From: Parasponia andersonii
Taxonomy: Eukaryota > Streptophyta > Magnoliopsida > Rosales > Cannabaceae
DNA length: 64,000 bases
Direction: 5' to 3'
Assembly: GCA_002914805.1 (NCBI GenBank)
Contig: JXTB01000092.1
Coordinates: 428,127-492,126 of the forward strand
The stretch's first letter is position 1; every line of letters begins with the position of its first letter. Below are positions 25,130 to 38,562 of this stretch, one piece after another. Under the pieces are notes generated by a model. That model saw only the letters and a list, made by a program, of their open reading frames with translations. It was not told the DNA's origin and searched no databases. The translations under genes were made by a program, and so were the position numbers.

Positions 25130-25385
25130 TACATATATCCTACTATTTAGTTATAAGAAATGTCAAATATGAAAGAGACTTATAGAAATATGACTAAATT
25201 TTAGATGTAATTTAAATAAATATTTATTTGTCATATCTTATAACAAAATATTCGATATATATAAAATTTTATATACTGAATACAAAAGATTATATATTCA
25301 GTACATTCAATATAATAACTAAAATTAATATAAAAAAATATATATATATAAATATTTAACTATAAAATTTAAAAAATATACGTCT
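25130..25385 (+). repeat. Dispersed AT-rich repeat, second copy at about 40050-40310
   Basis: Shared words occur in the same order in both places: ATATGAC(T/C)AAATTTT, TTATA(A/G)CAAAATATTC, AAAATTTTATATA, ATTATATATT(A/C)AGTACATT and TTAACTATAAAATTT-type blocks. The second copy lies inside the hAT-like element, so this is probably a decayed relative or fragment of that family. Confidence 0.5.
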
Positions 25386-25679
25386 ACTTATTTGTCTCTC
25401 GACTAAATTGCATTAGATTCCTTCTTGGACCAATTAATTGACTCACTCGAGTGAACCCAAAGCAGAGGCCCATATTGAAAATGGTGGGATTAGCGAGAGA
25501 AAAAGAAGCAAAAACAAAGTCATTGGCTTTGAGAGCTTCGTGCGTGTCTCCATTGTCGTTTTGCAGACCCAAAATTCCGACATGTATCGTCTGCTCAGCG
25601 CCCAAATCAGACCAAAGTCATTCATAGACTCACTACCCAAATAGTCCCATACTAGCCAAAGCTTTGATCCCCATTCGTT

Positions 25680-25683
25680 TGCT

Positions 25684-25720
<37 letters not shown>

Positions 25721-25758
25721 ATTTGAACCTGTACTTGCCGGTTAGCTCCACCCTCCAG
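25680..25758 (+). other. Non-coding first exon of the DnaJ/Jiv90 gene
   Basis: A (CT)n tract at about 25686-25718 is followed by a consensus donor (CCTCCAG|GTATGCC) at 25758/25759. An acceptor (GGCAG|ATCATAG) lies at 26524/26525, upstream of the ATG at 26629. A 5'-UTR intron of about 0.77 kb is therefore likely. The 5' boundary is a guess. Confidence 0.55.
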
Positions 25759-26628
25759 GTATGCCTGCTTTTGAAATTTATAATCCATGGCGGATTTTGT
25801 TATCTGGGTCTTGTCCAAATTTTTTGTTTTCTCATTTTGTCAAGTTTTTTTTTTTTTCACTTGGTGTTTATCAAAATTCATTATTTGCTGAATCTTCTTT
25901 TGGATTGTACGAAATTGGTTTTCTTTCTTTGTTTATCCTATTACAAATTTTGGGGCTATTTTGTTATCTTCTGCTTTCGATGTTGCATATTTCTTGGATG
26001 ATTTCCGATGGCCTTGTTCACATGCATGTCCTATACTGGCATTGCCTCTCTGTGCTTTGTTTGTAATTTTTTTTTATTGGTCTTTGTTTTAATTGGAAAA
26101 AAAAAAAGTAGTGTAAAGATCAAATACTGATGATTTTGAATTTTGTTGACATGGGTTTTTCTCTTTTCTTGAGGCTTATTTTGGCCGTCCATCGCTCAAT
26201 TTGTACAGAATTAGTAAGTTGGTGTGCTTGGAAATTAGAAGAGTTCTTTGTGTTCTGTTAATTGTCTAGCCTTATCACGGTTTAGCACTAAATGTTTTGC
26301 TAGAGGTTTTATTGCAGCTAGTCTTACTTTGGTCGTTCTCTTTTTGTTTTTTTCAGTTCAAAATGACAAAAACTATACCATCCCATATGAGATTTGGCAT
26401 ACCCTTAAGTTCAACTAATGATTTGGAAATCTTTTTAACTGATGTTACCTTATTTTTGCATATATTTTAATGTTAAGGATATCTATATGACTCCGATATG
26501 ATTATCTATATTCCTTGTTGGCAGATCATAGTCCGAAATCTAGCTTTATGTTATGGATGCCTCGTTAATCTAGACATGGTATAAGTAGACTTTCCTTCTC
26601 CAAACTGTAATTCAACATTTTTTACGTT

Positions 26629-29600
26629 ATGGCTCGGAAAGGTAATCAGCAGAAGAATGGCGTTGATCGCCATACATCAAACAATAAAAAGAGGTCATCT
26701 GATTCAGGTTGTGCAGAACCAGATGTAAAAGGTCATGGAAAAGCGAGTGAGGAGAAGGTGTTCCCTGGAGAGGAACTCCCAAATGGTAATCATCAAAATA
26801 GTCCTCAGGCAAGGAGCACGAGCAAAACCCATTGTGCTGGAGATGAGCATAAAAGCAAGAAACAACCTACGAAGCTTTCGAAGAAAGAAAAACAAGATGC
26901 AAATGGAATAGATGGTGCGGAACAGTCAAAGCCTTTAGGAAGTGATTCAGGAGACTGCAATGGCAATACTGAAGGTCCAAGTGTTGTGGAAGAAAAAGGA
27001 TCAATACCTCAGGGCGATGAAGTTAAAAAACAAAGACATAGCGGGATAATTTACATATTGAATGGACTTCATATCCAAAATGCATTGGAAAGTATGCAGT
27101 TCTCAGATAATGTGGTCTTAAGAAAATTGAAGGCATTGGCATTATCCACATTGACGGCAACCAATGAATGGCTGGAGAGACAAAGACCCTTCTTTATTAC
27201 GCTAAAAAATAAAATACAGAAGGCTCATGATTATGCTAAAACGAAGACTATGCAGACATATCCCGTTGTTTTGAAATGGCTAATGCATTTTGGGAGTATA
27301 ATGCTTCTGATATCAATGGTATGGTTAGACTGTGCTATAAGGGGCATTGATTCCTTTCTACGCATGGGCACGGCGTCTTTCTTTTCAGTTATATGGTGCA
27401 GCATATTCTCTCTAATTGCTATGGTTGGACTGTTCAAGTTCCTTATTGTTTTGGTAGGTCTACATTTCATTTGATATTGCCTTGAGTTGTGCAGGTTACG
27501 ACTTTTTGGGACTTTTTTTACCATCTGTGACGATTATGAAACCTTTTAATTTAATTTCTGATTGATTATTACCTGTGATGATTGTTTTTATATCTGGCGT
27601 CTTTTCATTTATGACTAAATCTATTGGGTTAGTCCTTCCTGATTCCAGTTATCTTCAATTCTTTAGTTTTTGCTGATATGGCATCTTTTTTGTGCTTTTG
27701 AACCAATGGTAATACAGGGTTTAGCTGCTTTAATTGGAGTTTTTGTTGGATTTACTCTTGGAATTCTGGTAGCTGCTGTCTCTGGAACTGTTTTCTTGTG
27801 GCTTTATGGAAGCTTTTGGACAACGGTGCTTGTTATCTTCCTTGGAGGTGTTCCTTTTTTCTCTGTATAAGTGTTAATCATTTGTTTCCTTTTATAGCTC
27901 TTCATAAGGCACTGCTGAGATTTAACATTCTTTATAACTCAGGTTTGGCTTTTGCTTTAAGCCATGAACGTGTTGCATTGTTTATCAGCACTGTGTACTC
28001 TGTGTATTGTGCTTGGACATATGTTGGATGGCTTGGTTTGCTCTTCGCTTTAAATCTAGCATTTGTTTCCAGTGATATTCTAATACACTTCCTAAAGAAT
28101 AATGTAAATCAACATAGAAGACCCGATGGATCTACTGAACAAACACCTGGGATGCGAGGCCAACAAGGCTTCTTCAACAGTGACCATATGCATGCTTCAT
28201 CTTTTGAAACTGGCCCAGGCTTTTCTGTCGATCGTAACCCTGGAGCACCTTCAACCAGTGGAGCTGACTCTGAGATAACTTCTGAAGATGAAGTTGTTCG
28301 GTTGTTAAACTGTACTGACCACTATTCAGTCTTGGGCTTGTTGCGGTACGAGAATGTGGATGTTTCTTTACTAAAGAGAGAATATAGGAAAAAGGTGCAA
28401 TTGTTTTGCCATTGCTTGTTATGCTCTTCTTGTGGAAGTTTGTTAGATCATATTTATTAAATATGTTGTGATCTATCTGAAAATTTTGACTTTGCTCTTC
28501 TGATGTTTGGTGACACTTCTTTTAGTTGTATAGAGACTTATTATGTTCATATTTGCATTGATTCCACAGATTGCTTTCCATTTCTTGAAAGATGCATTAA
28601 ATAATTGAGTCTTTTATAATACACTTTTTGATTGATTATCAGGCAATGTTGGTCCATCCTGATAAAAATATGGGAAATGAAAAGGCTGCGGAAGCTTTTA
28701 AGAAACTTCAGAATGCATATGAGGTAATTCTATTTTTCCATATGATTCTTCTCAAACTTTTGTTTTCCAGTGTGATTGTGGTGTTTATCTTTTTGTTTCA
28801 TTTGTTCAAGATTTTGCTTGATTCGGTGAAGCGAAAAGCATATGATGAAGAATTAAGAAGGGAGGAGCTACTGGATATTCTCCACAGGTTCCAAAGCACT
28901 TCAGAAAAGGTATGTATTTGTATATTGTTCCATTTCTCTGACAAAATATTTAACAGCCAGAAATCAATTACCTTACAAAATGGAATCTCATCTTCAGGCA
29001 GGTGGTTTTCTTATCATGGTCGATAATAAATGGAAATGATGATCAAGCTTAAAAAAATTAATTAGTGCCTTGGCATGGTTCATGGCACAAACGAGGTAAT
29101 ATTAATGGTAGTGAGTACCTTGGTGTACTGGAAATAAATATTGCTCCTGAAATATTAAAATCTCGTACACATGTTAAACCTGAGAATATGATCAAGATCA
29201 GGTTGGAACCTGAACCCTGTCAAGTTCTGTCCCCCTTATTTGCTTGTTTGGTGTACCTTTTAATTGGTTTCTTCTGAAATTTCCTGGCATCAGCTTTGTT
29301 TGTGGGTATGCTGCTAAACATATTACCCAAAGAAAATGGCTGAATAATTTCCACTTTGTAACCTGTGAGTGAAGAACTTCTGTCACCAAACCCAACAAAT
29401 AGACCATGCACTAATCCTTTTGGCTTTCATGTGGTTCATTGGTTAGGTTGTGTTGTTATTGCTTCTGCTAGTCAAAGTTTATTTTTTTGGTTTTTTAAAT
29501 GAAAACATCCACGAAGTTCATATGTATTTCTAGGGAGAAGATCATATAGTTCTCATTTTTGAAGACTTAATTTACTTAACCATTTTATGCGATTTATTGC

Positions 29601-30896
29601 CTAGAATGGAGGGCATGGCCTCTTTGCGTCTGGGTTGACACGCTCAGATGCTGATGGTGAGGACCCATTTGGAGAATCAAGGAGAATAGCGTGCAAGAAG
29701 TGCAACAACTTTCATCTTTGGGTACTCACTGGGAAATCAAAATCTCGAGCAAGATGGTGCCAGGTTTTTTCATTTACCTTTAAGCATTTTGTTTCACTTA
29801 GTTTGAACGAAACATATCAATTAAGTGCCGGAGTTGGCTTTCTATTAGCATGTAGCATGTGGCTGTTTTCTGAATATGGAGATGTTTATTTTTCCCACTT
29901 TTATGTTTTTTTTTTTCCGATTTTCTGTTTTGAAGGATTGCAAAGATTTTCATCAAGCAAAGGATGGTGATGGATGGTTGGAACAATCTTCCCAACCCTT
30001 CTTTTTTGGATTATTGCAGAAGGTATCTAAATAATATGAGTTGGGGATCTTTTTATTTACCTTATTGTTATTTACATGCTTCCACTACTTTATTCCCTCG
30101 TGCATACTGATTCATTGTTTGAGAGGTAATAAAAGGCTGAAAGAAAAGAGAGTTCCACAATGACTTGTTGGCAAGATTGGAAAATACAGTTCTGTATTTT
30201 AACATAGTGCTCTATGATCAGGTAGATGCTCCCTCTGCATTTGTTTGTGCGGATAGCAAGGTATACAATGCTACAGAATGGTATATTTGTCAGGTAACTC
30301 AGCTCTCTGGTTATTCTCAGTATCTTTTGCATTATGTACTTTTCATTGTTCCCTTCTATTTTCCAAACATAATTCTGTGAGACTACGAGAAATCTATTAT
30401 CAGCAGTATCATTTTCCCAAGAGAATTGTTAGATCTACTAAATAAAAGAGAGATGATAACATGGAAAGGTCTAGTGATTCTGTATTATGCATGTGTCTTG
30501 AGAGGAGTGAAGTGATTAATGACCCAAAATTAGTTACAACAGAATTAATTTGTTTTCCGAATTTTGTTGCAGGGAATGAGATGTCCAGCCAACACTCACA
30601 AGCCTAGTTTTCATGTGAACACTAGTTTAACCTCCAAGCATAGTGCTGGAAAGGGATCGACTTCAGGACAGAAAGGAGGTAGAATGCCAACATCTAACAT
30701 GGAAGACTGCATGACGGAGGACGAATTGTTTGAATGGTTTCAAAATGTGGTGCAATCAGGCATGTTTGAAAACATGGGCGGTGACAGCTCCTTCAAAGAG
30801 AGCCCATCTGCCAAAACCGGAAACAGTGCAAAGAGCAGTGGCAGTAGTAGTAGCAGTAGCAACAAGAGGAAGAAGAAAGGAAAGAAGCAATGGTAA
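26629..30896 (+). CDS. Membrane DnaJ protein with Jiv90 domain (DNAJC14-like)
   Basis: This is a J-domain co-chaperone that would stimulate Hsp70 ATPase at a membrane, probably the ER. Nine coding exons: 26629-27453, 27718-27847, 27943-28394, 28643-28723, 28811-28909, 29605-29763, 29936-30022, 30222-30293, 30573-30896. All are GT-AG and in frame, giving 742 aa. Domains in order: a charged, Lys/Ser-rich N-terminus (1 to about 215); several hydrophobic segments (about 218-370); a J domain with its HPD motif at 474-476 (MLVHPDKNMG) ending in the LLDSVKRKAYDEEL helix; a Cys-rich Jiv90 domain (about 555-650) with CKKC, ARWC, ICQGMRC and similar motifs; and a Ser/Lys-rich tail. The order TM-J-Jiv90 is that of the animal DNAJC14 family and its plant relatives. 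The client is unknown. Confidence 0.92.
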
Positions 30897-31906
30897 AATA
30901 CTCATTGGAACAGTCTCTGCATGCATTAGGGAAACAAAAAAAAAAGGTTTATAAAGTTCAACAGTGGTCAATTGTGTCTTTTTTCCAAAGGGAAAGCCTC
31001 TCTGAGTAAGGTTCTTAAACCAAAATTGTATGCTGGCAGGAATGGAAGGAATCCTCTCCAGATGCATTATTGCAGAGTTTGTATAGTGTATCGTTTCATT
31101 TCGGCATCGATTTCTTGTTTCATAAAATTTCCTCTCCTTTAAAATCTAGCTGTGGACTACTATATATCAGATCACATATATTGCCAGCAATGAATGGCAG
31201 TAATTTTTCACGGTGGGAGCTATAATTTGCCTGCATTTTCTAAACTTGATACGTTTCTCCGTCCGAGTTGATTCGAAGTTTCGCAACATACTGCCTCTCA
31301 AAATTTCTTTCCCCTCTTCTAGTTGGGAAGAACACTAATACCATATCATGAGTGCCACAGTAAATGCTTGAAATCCAATTGCTTTGTAGTTCAGTGGCAC
31401 ATTGAAGCATGTTATAATCGTCTCATCCCCTCACTTGTGTGTTCACAATAAATTAAATAAAATAGTATATATTAACGGAAACATGATTATTAATCGACAG
31501 CCACCATATTTATAAATTAATGGAGAGTCCACAAGTGACTAATGATATAACTGTTTTCTGCTTTATTTTTTTCATCATTATGTATTTTCATTGGTAAAAG
31601 AAAAATAAAATATCTGTGGAATTTTGCTAAGTAGCGGGAGCCATATGCTGATCTGACGGTCATGATTAGAGTCAATAAGCTGAATTTCTCTTTCAGTCAA
31701 CGAAACCAACAAGGATAAAAGTGATTGGTCTCACAAATGTTTCATTGGGAGAGCTGAGAGTAGCATTGCAGCTAATCAATACGCTTACGTAGAAAAGCCC
31801 TTGAATTCATAAAAATTTACGAAGCAACCCTTTGATAAACGGATAGCATCAGATTTTCATTCCTTCTCTGGTGGTCTCCTCCGCCAAAAAGCTTAGAACT
31901 TCTCCA
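30897..31906. other. Intergenic region between DnaJ gene and S6 gene
   Basis: This is a compact spacer with the 3' UTR of the DnaJ gene and the promoter of the S6 gene. No ORF resembles a known protein. Confidence 0.5.
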
Positions 31907-33679
31907 ATGGAGACTCTACTCCACTCCTCTGCAGTTTTTCTAACTCCAAAACCTGTCAGTGGAAATGGGTCGCCTGGGAATCAAAACTCTCGCTTGGTGG
32001 TTTTTTCAAATGGGTTCTCTTCTTCTTCTTCTACTTGTCTTTATCTCAACACAAGGCAAAAGGTCTCTGTAATTGTTGGAGCCAAGAAGAACAGAAAAGA
32101 AGATACCCATAATTTTGTACCAAAACCAGATGAAGCTACTGGTCCATTCCCTGAAGCTGTGCTCCTCAAAGAGGTGGGCTTTTTATTTATTTTTTTTAGT
32201 TTTGAAATATAAAATTTCTGTAATATCAGAGAGAGAGAGTTTAACATGAGAGGTTGTAACTGGGCGCTTCAAATGTATTCAAGTTGTGGATTTTAGGATA
32301 GTCTTTACTTTGTTTCAAGTGTCAAGTTTTTCCATTAGGTGTGAAGATGAAATATAAGCAGGTTAAGTAAGAACTTTTGGTGTTTGAGTTGCATATTTCT
32401 AATTGAGATTTTTGTATTGGATATTTCAGAAGAAAGTGGAAAAAGATGGTAAATTTGTTCCAGAATTTGCTGATGCAGAAGAGGGTAGGTGCTTCAGATT
32501 TCTTCTAGCGAGTCTCATTGAGATGTATTTTTTGGGATTTGCAATTATGAAGTTTCTTTCCAAATTTCAGAGAAAATCTATGAAGTTCTAAAGCTACAGC
32601 TGGAAAATGATTTGCAAGAGGAACAACGACGTAAGTGTGTACTGATACCCTGCATCAAAAAATCTACACGAAAAATGAAGAATGTTCTGATTGGCATAAC
32701 ATAACATTAGCCATATTTTTGATTTAAGAAAGAATTTGTTATTATTCCCTTTCTTGCAGTGCGCCACTATGAAGTGGTCTATTTAATTCATGAGAAGCAA
32801 GCCGAAGAGGTCGAGAGTGTCAATGAAAAAGTTAAAGGTACTGTTCTTTCCCAGTTCTATTTGCCTTATCATGGAATTGATTGTAGCATGTTGAAGTGTA
32901 TGCCAAGTATATTTATATGCATTCTTTTGGATCTTTACATTAGTTTTCTCACTTCTATAGCGGTTGAAACATGATTGTGGAACTTGATGGCTAATTTCAA
33001 CGATGAAAATGACCCAAACCTGATAACTTTGATTATCTATTGGAAATTGTTCCACGGAATCACCTCAAGGAACAATTTATATTACGTTTCTAAATGAATG
33101 TTGTCTAGAAACTCGCTAAGGTTGATGTAAAAAACTGTGGTTTTGAGTATCTCTTCTGCTGAGTTACGACAGAGATCTGCCACAGGTTATTACTGACTGT
33201 TTCTACCTATTGCAGATTTCCTAAGGGAGAAGAGAGGCAAGATATGGAGAATAAGTGATTGGGGCATGCGCAGACTAGCATACAAGATACAGAAGGCAAA
33301 GAATGCCCATTATATTTTGATGAATTTTGAGATGGACGCCAAATGGATCAATGATTTCAAGAGCATGTTGGACAAAGATGAAAGAGTCATTCGGCATCTC
33401 GTGATAAAAAGGGATGAGGCGATCACAGAGGATTGCCCTCCTCCTCTTGAGTTTCATACTTTGCGATCTGGTATGGATGATGATGATGAAGAAGAGGAAG
33501 ATATAGATTATGATGGCGAAGAATATGACGAGGACTGGGATGCTGAAGGTGAGATTGACGATTATGGTGATGAAGATGAAGATGAAGAGGGGTTAATAAT
33601 TGTTAACGGTGATGAAGATGAGGAAGTTAGGACTAGCAACTTTACTGTTAAGTCAAGAATAAGCAAAGTAAAGAGCTGA
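31907..33679 (+). CDS. Plastid 30S ribosomal protein S6 (bS6c) with acidic tail
   Basis: bS6 binds S18 and helps build the platform of the small subunit; this form acts in the chloroplast. Five exons: 31907-32173, 32430-32484, 32571-32630, 32760-32837, 33216-33679, all GT-AG and in frame, giving 307 aa. The first ~60 residues are Ser-rich and basic, as in a plastid transit peptide. The S6 fold spans about residues 128-230 (LRHYEVVYLIHEK, then WGMRRLAYKIQKAKNAHYIL and ERVIRHLVIKRDEA). It is followed by a long Asp/Glu-rich extension (about 250-295). I start at METLLHSS; an upstream in-frame start would need a non-AUG codon. Acidic C-terminal extensions are known in plastid S6-type proteins, but this one is long. 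Confidence 0.93.
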
Positions 33680-34582
33680 GAAATTAGGTAGGTAGTTTCC
33701 TGGTTTTACCGCTGCGCCTTATTTTATGGTGTTTATGAGAGGTTTAGGGAGTGTGCTATGTATTGGATAGTAGCATGTTTTGTCTAATATCGAGTTAAAG
33801 AAACAGACTATACAATTAGTTGTATCGGCCTATCGGTAGTAGAATATTCAATGGAATTATCTTTTAAAGAATCAGGCATAAATAATTATGGTTTGATTGC
33901 ACCTGCACGTATTATCCTTTAAATCAGGTACATCAACCACAAAATGAGGTTTAGTCCCGCACTTATGTTCATTAGTTTGTGTATTTGATACGAGCCAAAG
34001 TTTCAGGCTACAACCCTCTGCAACGAAGTGGCCTATTTAGTCCAAACAACGGCGTTCATGATCATGCTTGTCCAAATTAATCGAAGTCGCATCAAAATTA
34101 AGATGCCTCCCTTTTGGTATCGACTGCTGAACATACTCGAAAAAATCATATAAATGTCTTGCTCATCATAATGTTTCATATAATAATATAAATGCCTTCC
34201 TCTTTGGTATGAGATTTTCGTGCTCATTTTCATTGTAATAAAAACCAATAGCTGCTAAAAAAGTACGTAAATTTTTACATCGAGGGTAAACCACTTTAGA
34301 ATTTGTGTGCTTATTCTGTTTTTTTGGGCTCTCGTTGCTAGAAGATTTAGGGCATTTAATCTATAACAGACAGAGAATTCTAAGATGGTACAGGGAATAA
34401 TAAGCAAACTTCAAATCTTCAACTCATAAAACCTGAAATCTCACTGCCTTGATGTTTTATAAAACCGGAACAATTTGACATCAGTGAACTTTTCGATCCG
34501 ACAGCAATAAAATGTTTAGATCATAAGCTGATCATGAATCAAAAATCTTAATGGAAATACCACATTGTTTCTATCTAAGTTT
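33680..34582. other. S6 3' flank; part duplicated at 51061-51510
   Basis: No ORF is recognised. From about 33835 to 34230 the sequence matches 51061-51510 in several blocks: TAGTAGAATATTCAAT, AAAGAATCAG, GGCCTRTTTAG(C/T)CCAAAC and AAATTAAGATGCC. This places a duplication breakpoint between S6 and the XBAT array. Confidence 0.6.
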
Positions 34583-34914
34583 TTACTCATCAGACAGCAT
34601 AGAGAGCCTTAGTAACTGATTTATCTTGCATCGGCATATTGGACAAACACCTTTCGTGGCTTTGATCTCGATCAAACAAGACATGCAACCAGCCATGTGA
34701 CCACAGGGAATGAAGGCGCCTTCTATTGGAGCTGCCCAATAGTTGGCGCATATGGAAGTATCGTCTTTAGCTTTCGTCTGATCATTCGACGTACAAGCCT
34801 CTCTGTCTCTACTCCACGAATACATAGCCTTGTGAAGATATACAAGCAAGCACAAGGTATTAACACAGTATTTACAAAATTTAAGTCCGGTACTGGCTAT
34901 ATAATAGTCCTTAT

Positions 34915-35177
34915 TGTAAAACTCGGATTTTTTGGAAGATAATTTGGACATTTTACCAATTTTTCAGAAATAATATTAGGATGATTAATTTGCAAAAATT
35001 TGTGCAGAAGAATTAAATTGTAATTTTTAGGAGACTGATTTGAAATTTAGGGGACTTATATGTAATTTTTGTAAAATTGCATAGCCCCATAAGATAGGGC
35101 CACGTACCCTATCATTTTTCTCTCTCTCTCTTCTCTCTCTCTCTCCCTCCCCCGCCTCTCTCTCTCTCCCTCTCCCG

Positions 35178-35244
<67 letters not shown>

Positions 35245-37181
35245 GCGCACGCTCGGCCGAGGACTAAGGAAGCCGCCGCAGCTTGCCTCCCGCCGTCATC
35301 CACCCGCACAGACCGCTGGCGAAGCTCCCCCATGCCGTGCCGAGTCGACACCGACTAGCTACCGCCACCAGAGAGGCCGCTGTTGCCGGAGAAGACGAAG
35401 TGGAGAATTTCGGAATTTTGGCCGCCGGCGACGATTCCGACCTCTGTTCGACCTCAAACCAGGCTCGTTGGATTCGTCTCGTCGCAATGATTGTCAAGGT
35501 ATATATATCTTAACCCCATAATGCCCGAATCAAAAGTTACCATGTTTGGAATGTTTTGAGTTTAAGTTTGACTTTTTGATCTGGCCGTTGGATTGTGTTT
35601 TTGAAGTCATTTTTGGATTGTACCCGGAATACGGAGAAGTTTGATATATATATATATATATATTGCCTATGTTTGGTGAATGACACGGAAATCGAGATTG
35701 GATGATCGAGATTTACCTCGATTCGCATGCTACCGGCCCGGTGTGGACCCGGACCCGAATTGGACAAGTTATATATCTAACCTAGCTATTTTGAGTACTA
35801 AGAATTTAATGAAGATGTCCATTTGTAGAATTGAAGCTCTGTTGAGAAGTTGGTTTTTCGTAAGAGGATGATAGAGGGCTTGGAATTGGTACCTGACCCT
35901 CTGAACGATCGTCCTTAAGGATTCAATAGCGTCATATCGCTATTCGAGCGAGGTAGGGACTTAATTACCTCTGTTTTATATTGTTTTTGAATAAAACTTA
36001 TTTTCTACAACATATGAGAATAAATGTGATTTTGGTTTTCTTGAATATCTGTGATGAGAATAGATTGTATGATGTATACATATTGTATTGTTCTGAAAAT
36101 TTTCTAAGTGCAGGTTATTTTGGATATATTAAAAAGTAGGACCGTTATACTGCCCGTTTTCCTATAAAACCTAGTATGTTGATTTTATTAAAAAATCCGA
36201 GCATGATTATTTTCACATTTCAGTTCTGTATTGCACGTATCATAGGATCATGCATGAGCACCGTGTTAGCATCGTGGGTTTAAAGTGTGGCGCTGCGTGC
36301 CCCATCATTGGTGTAGAGTCCATAAACCCGCGTGGGATTTTGTTACCTCTGATTACCTCCCCATTTAGTAGGTGTAGACAATTCGGTTACCCTTCCAGGT
36401 TTGGTAGGTGACACACGGGTGTCCCCTCCAGGTATGGGCTTAGGTGTCAGGTAGGTTGTTAGGCATACTTAGTGCCATCATCCTGGGTTTCCATAGATGA
36501 GAGGATGAGAGGATGAGAGCTCATGGGTATGAGTTGATTTGTGTCATGTGCATATGAATTGAATAGTTTTGATTACATTGCTTTATATATATATGGATCT
36601 CCGGTTTGGATTATATATATATATATATATGTATGTTTTGAACTAAACTAACCATGCAGAATTTTCCATCACTAAAATGTTTTCGACCGAGATAATTTCT
36701 TTTCCTACTGTGCATTTTATGCTCACCCTTTTCCTCCCTTTCTCAGATGGTGTCCGGTACGACTTGGGAGATCAAGAGGAGTAAAAAGTCATCTTGACTG
36801 TAGTTCGTTATCTTGATAATACTCAATGTGTGAAGTCGTGGTGTTTGGATTGTTTGGGTTTTGTTTAGCATTGAACCAAGAAAACTATACTCTATCTTTG
36901 TCTATGAACTTATGTATGTCATTCTGATGTTTGATTTTTGGCGTGGATGATGATGATGATTGGACTTATATTTAATTTTGTATTTTTAAATAATTATTCG
37001 ATCTATGTTTAATGGTGTATACGAACTGTGAGAGTGGTTCACGAGATGAAATTCCAATTATTTTATTTAAATAGACCGTTTTATAAAATTAGAGCTTTTG
37101 ACACTTTTCAAATAAATCAAAGAATTTCTCATCTTTGTGAAATTTACCTTCTATCACTAGCTCGGATTTTGGGTTGTGACA
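34915..37181 (+). mobile_element. Solo LTR (2.27 kb) in XBAT copy 1
   Basis: It starts TGTAAAACTCGG and ends GGGTTGTGACA, the TG...CA ends of an LTR. The flanks are CTTAT (34910-34914) and ATTAT (37182-37186), a 5-bp target duplication with one change. Deleting it rejoins sequence that aligns with the same intron in copies 2 and 3. No internal region or second LTR is present, so it is a solo LTR. It contains a long CT microsatellite (about 35113-35241), a GC-rich segment (35240-35470) and a tract near 36240-36530 also found in the solo LTR at 47156. It is probably a Ty3/gypsy type, judging from the terminal sequence. Confidence 0.85.
35113..35241. repeat. (CT)n microsatellite within the solo LTR
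   Basis: This is a long, slightly interrupted CT repeat, pure from about 35180 to 35241. The Arg/Glu-rich reading frames it creates on the minus strand are artefacts. Confidence 0.9.
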
Positions 37182-37877
37182 ATTATACAACTAATCTATA
37201 TTAGCTCTCATTTCTTCTCAAGGTTCTAAATACATTGAAGAAGAATTATGTATCAGCTGACAATTAGTATATCAAATAATAACTTTGAGACGCTATTAGT
37301 TCGAGCAATCCGCAGTGAGTGAATAAGCTATGCATCAGCTATTGCAAAACTAAGTGAGCTAAAAAAAAACGCTTGAACTATATGAAATATGCAGTGACAC
37401 AATCTTATAACATAATCTTTAATGGTACCTGAGAAATTCCTTGCCATGCCTTGGATAATGAAGGATCACCCTGAGTGGCAGATGCTAGTGTAATCCTAGA
37501 TTCTAATAACAAAACAATATTGATTAATAGAAGTAATTAATAGATCATCAAACAAATTAATATGGGAAGACGTAAAAAATTTGAAATCCAGAGAGATGAC
37601 TTGAGCAGTAAGAAATTAATTACTGGTAGAATGATCGGATATTGCGAGTGTCGGATCTGATTGGCGCATATTCGGTTCCACGATTTGGGCATTCCATAGA
37701 GGAATGACTGTGCAAGGCTGTGCATCCTGTCAGTGTGGATCAACAGTTTTTATTGCTTGAAAATTGTAAACAAGGAATATATATAAAGGATCATGACTTT
37801 GAGGAATGACTTAAATATTAGATTAGTATTTGAATACAAGTCTCTCCCCAAACATATTGCTAAGTACAATGAAAAAA

Positions 37878-37920
<43 letters not shown>

Positions 37921-38313
37921 CCTTTAAGTTAGAATATAGAGCAAGCTCCGACATGGGAGTAACTACAATCCAACTGCAAGTAATATAGAAGAAAAAAAGA
38001 AGGGAAATTCTTATAAAATTATTAGCTATACATACACGAATTATAAAAGAAACAGTTTAACAATAAAAGAAAGAAATATAAATATATGATTATATAGATA
38101 TACAGACATTTACTTTGAGAAGAAACGTGGAGCAATAGCTCCACGTAAGCCTGGACTAATCTCTCGTAACCAGCCGGAGAAATAGCATATATGATTCTGA
38201 AATCAAAACTCTGTGGTCATCATGCATGTAATGTAACAATATTCATCTCATTATTATACATTAAAAAAAAAACAATTTGGTGATACATCCAAACCAATAA
38301 ATTCTTGAGTTGA

Positions 38314-38355
<42 letters not shown>

Positions 38356-38512
38356 CTCAATAGTACGGACAACTTTGGTATGGCCGCACAGTCTAGCGAT
38401 GTCAAGTGCGTTTTGATGATCGTCATTCCGCACCAAAGCATTTGCTGTAACATCAGCGACAGAAAAAACTAATTATAAAGATATATTTGTTCACCCTTTT
38501 CCTTTTGTAACT

Positions 38513-38562
<50 letters not shown>

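Larger units (their letters stand above)
23317..25680. other. 3' flank of the F-box gene and AT-rich intergenic DNA
   Basis: No protein gene is recognised. It holds a 46-bp-period tandem duplication (23751-23842) and an AT-rich block at about 25130-25385 that also occurs inside the hAT element near 40050-40310. The last 200 bases lead into the CT-rich leader of the DnaJ gene. Confidence 0.5.

Noticed and set aside
25443..25818. Frames on the minus strand upstream of the DnaJ gene, including RERERE repeats
   Set aside because: They are shadows of the CT-rich leader of the plus-strand gene.
35056..35351. Arg/Glu-repeat frames on the minus strand
   Set aside because: Direct translation of a CT microsatellite inside a solo LTR.
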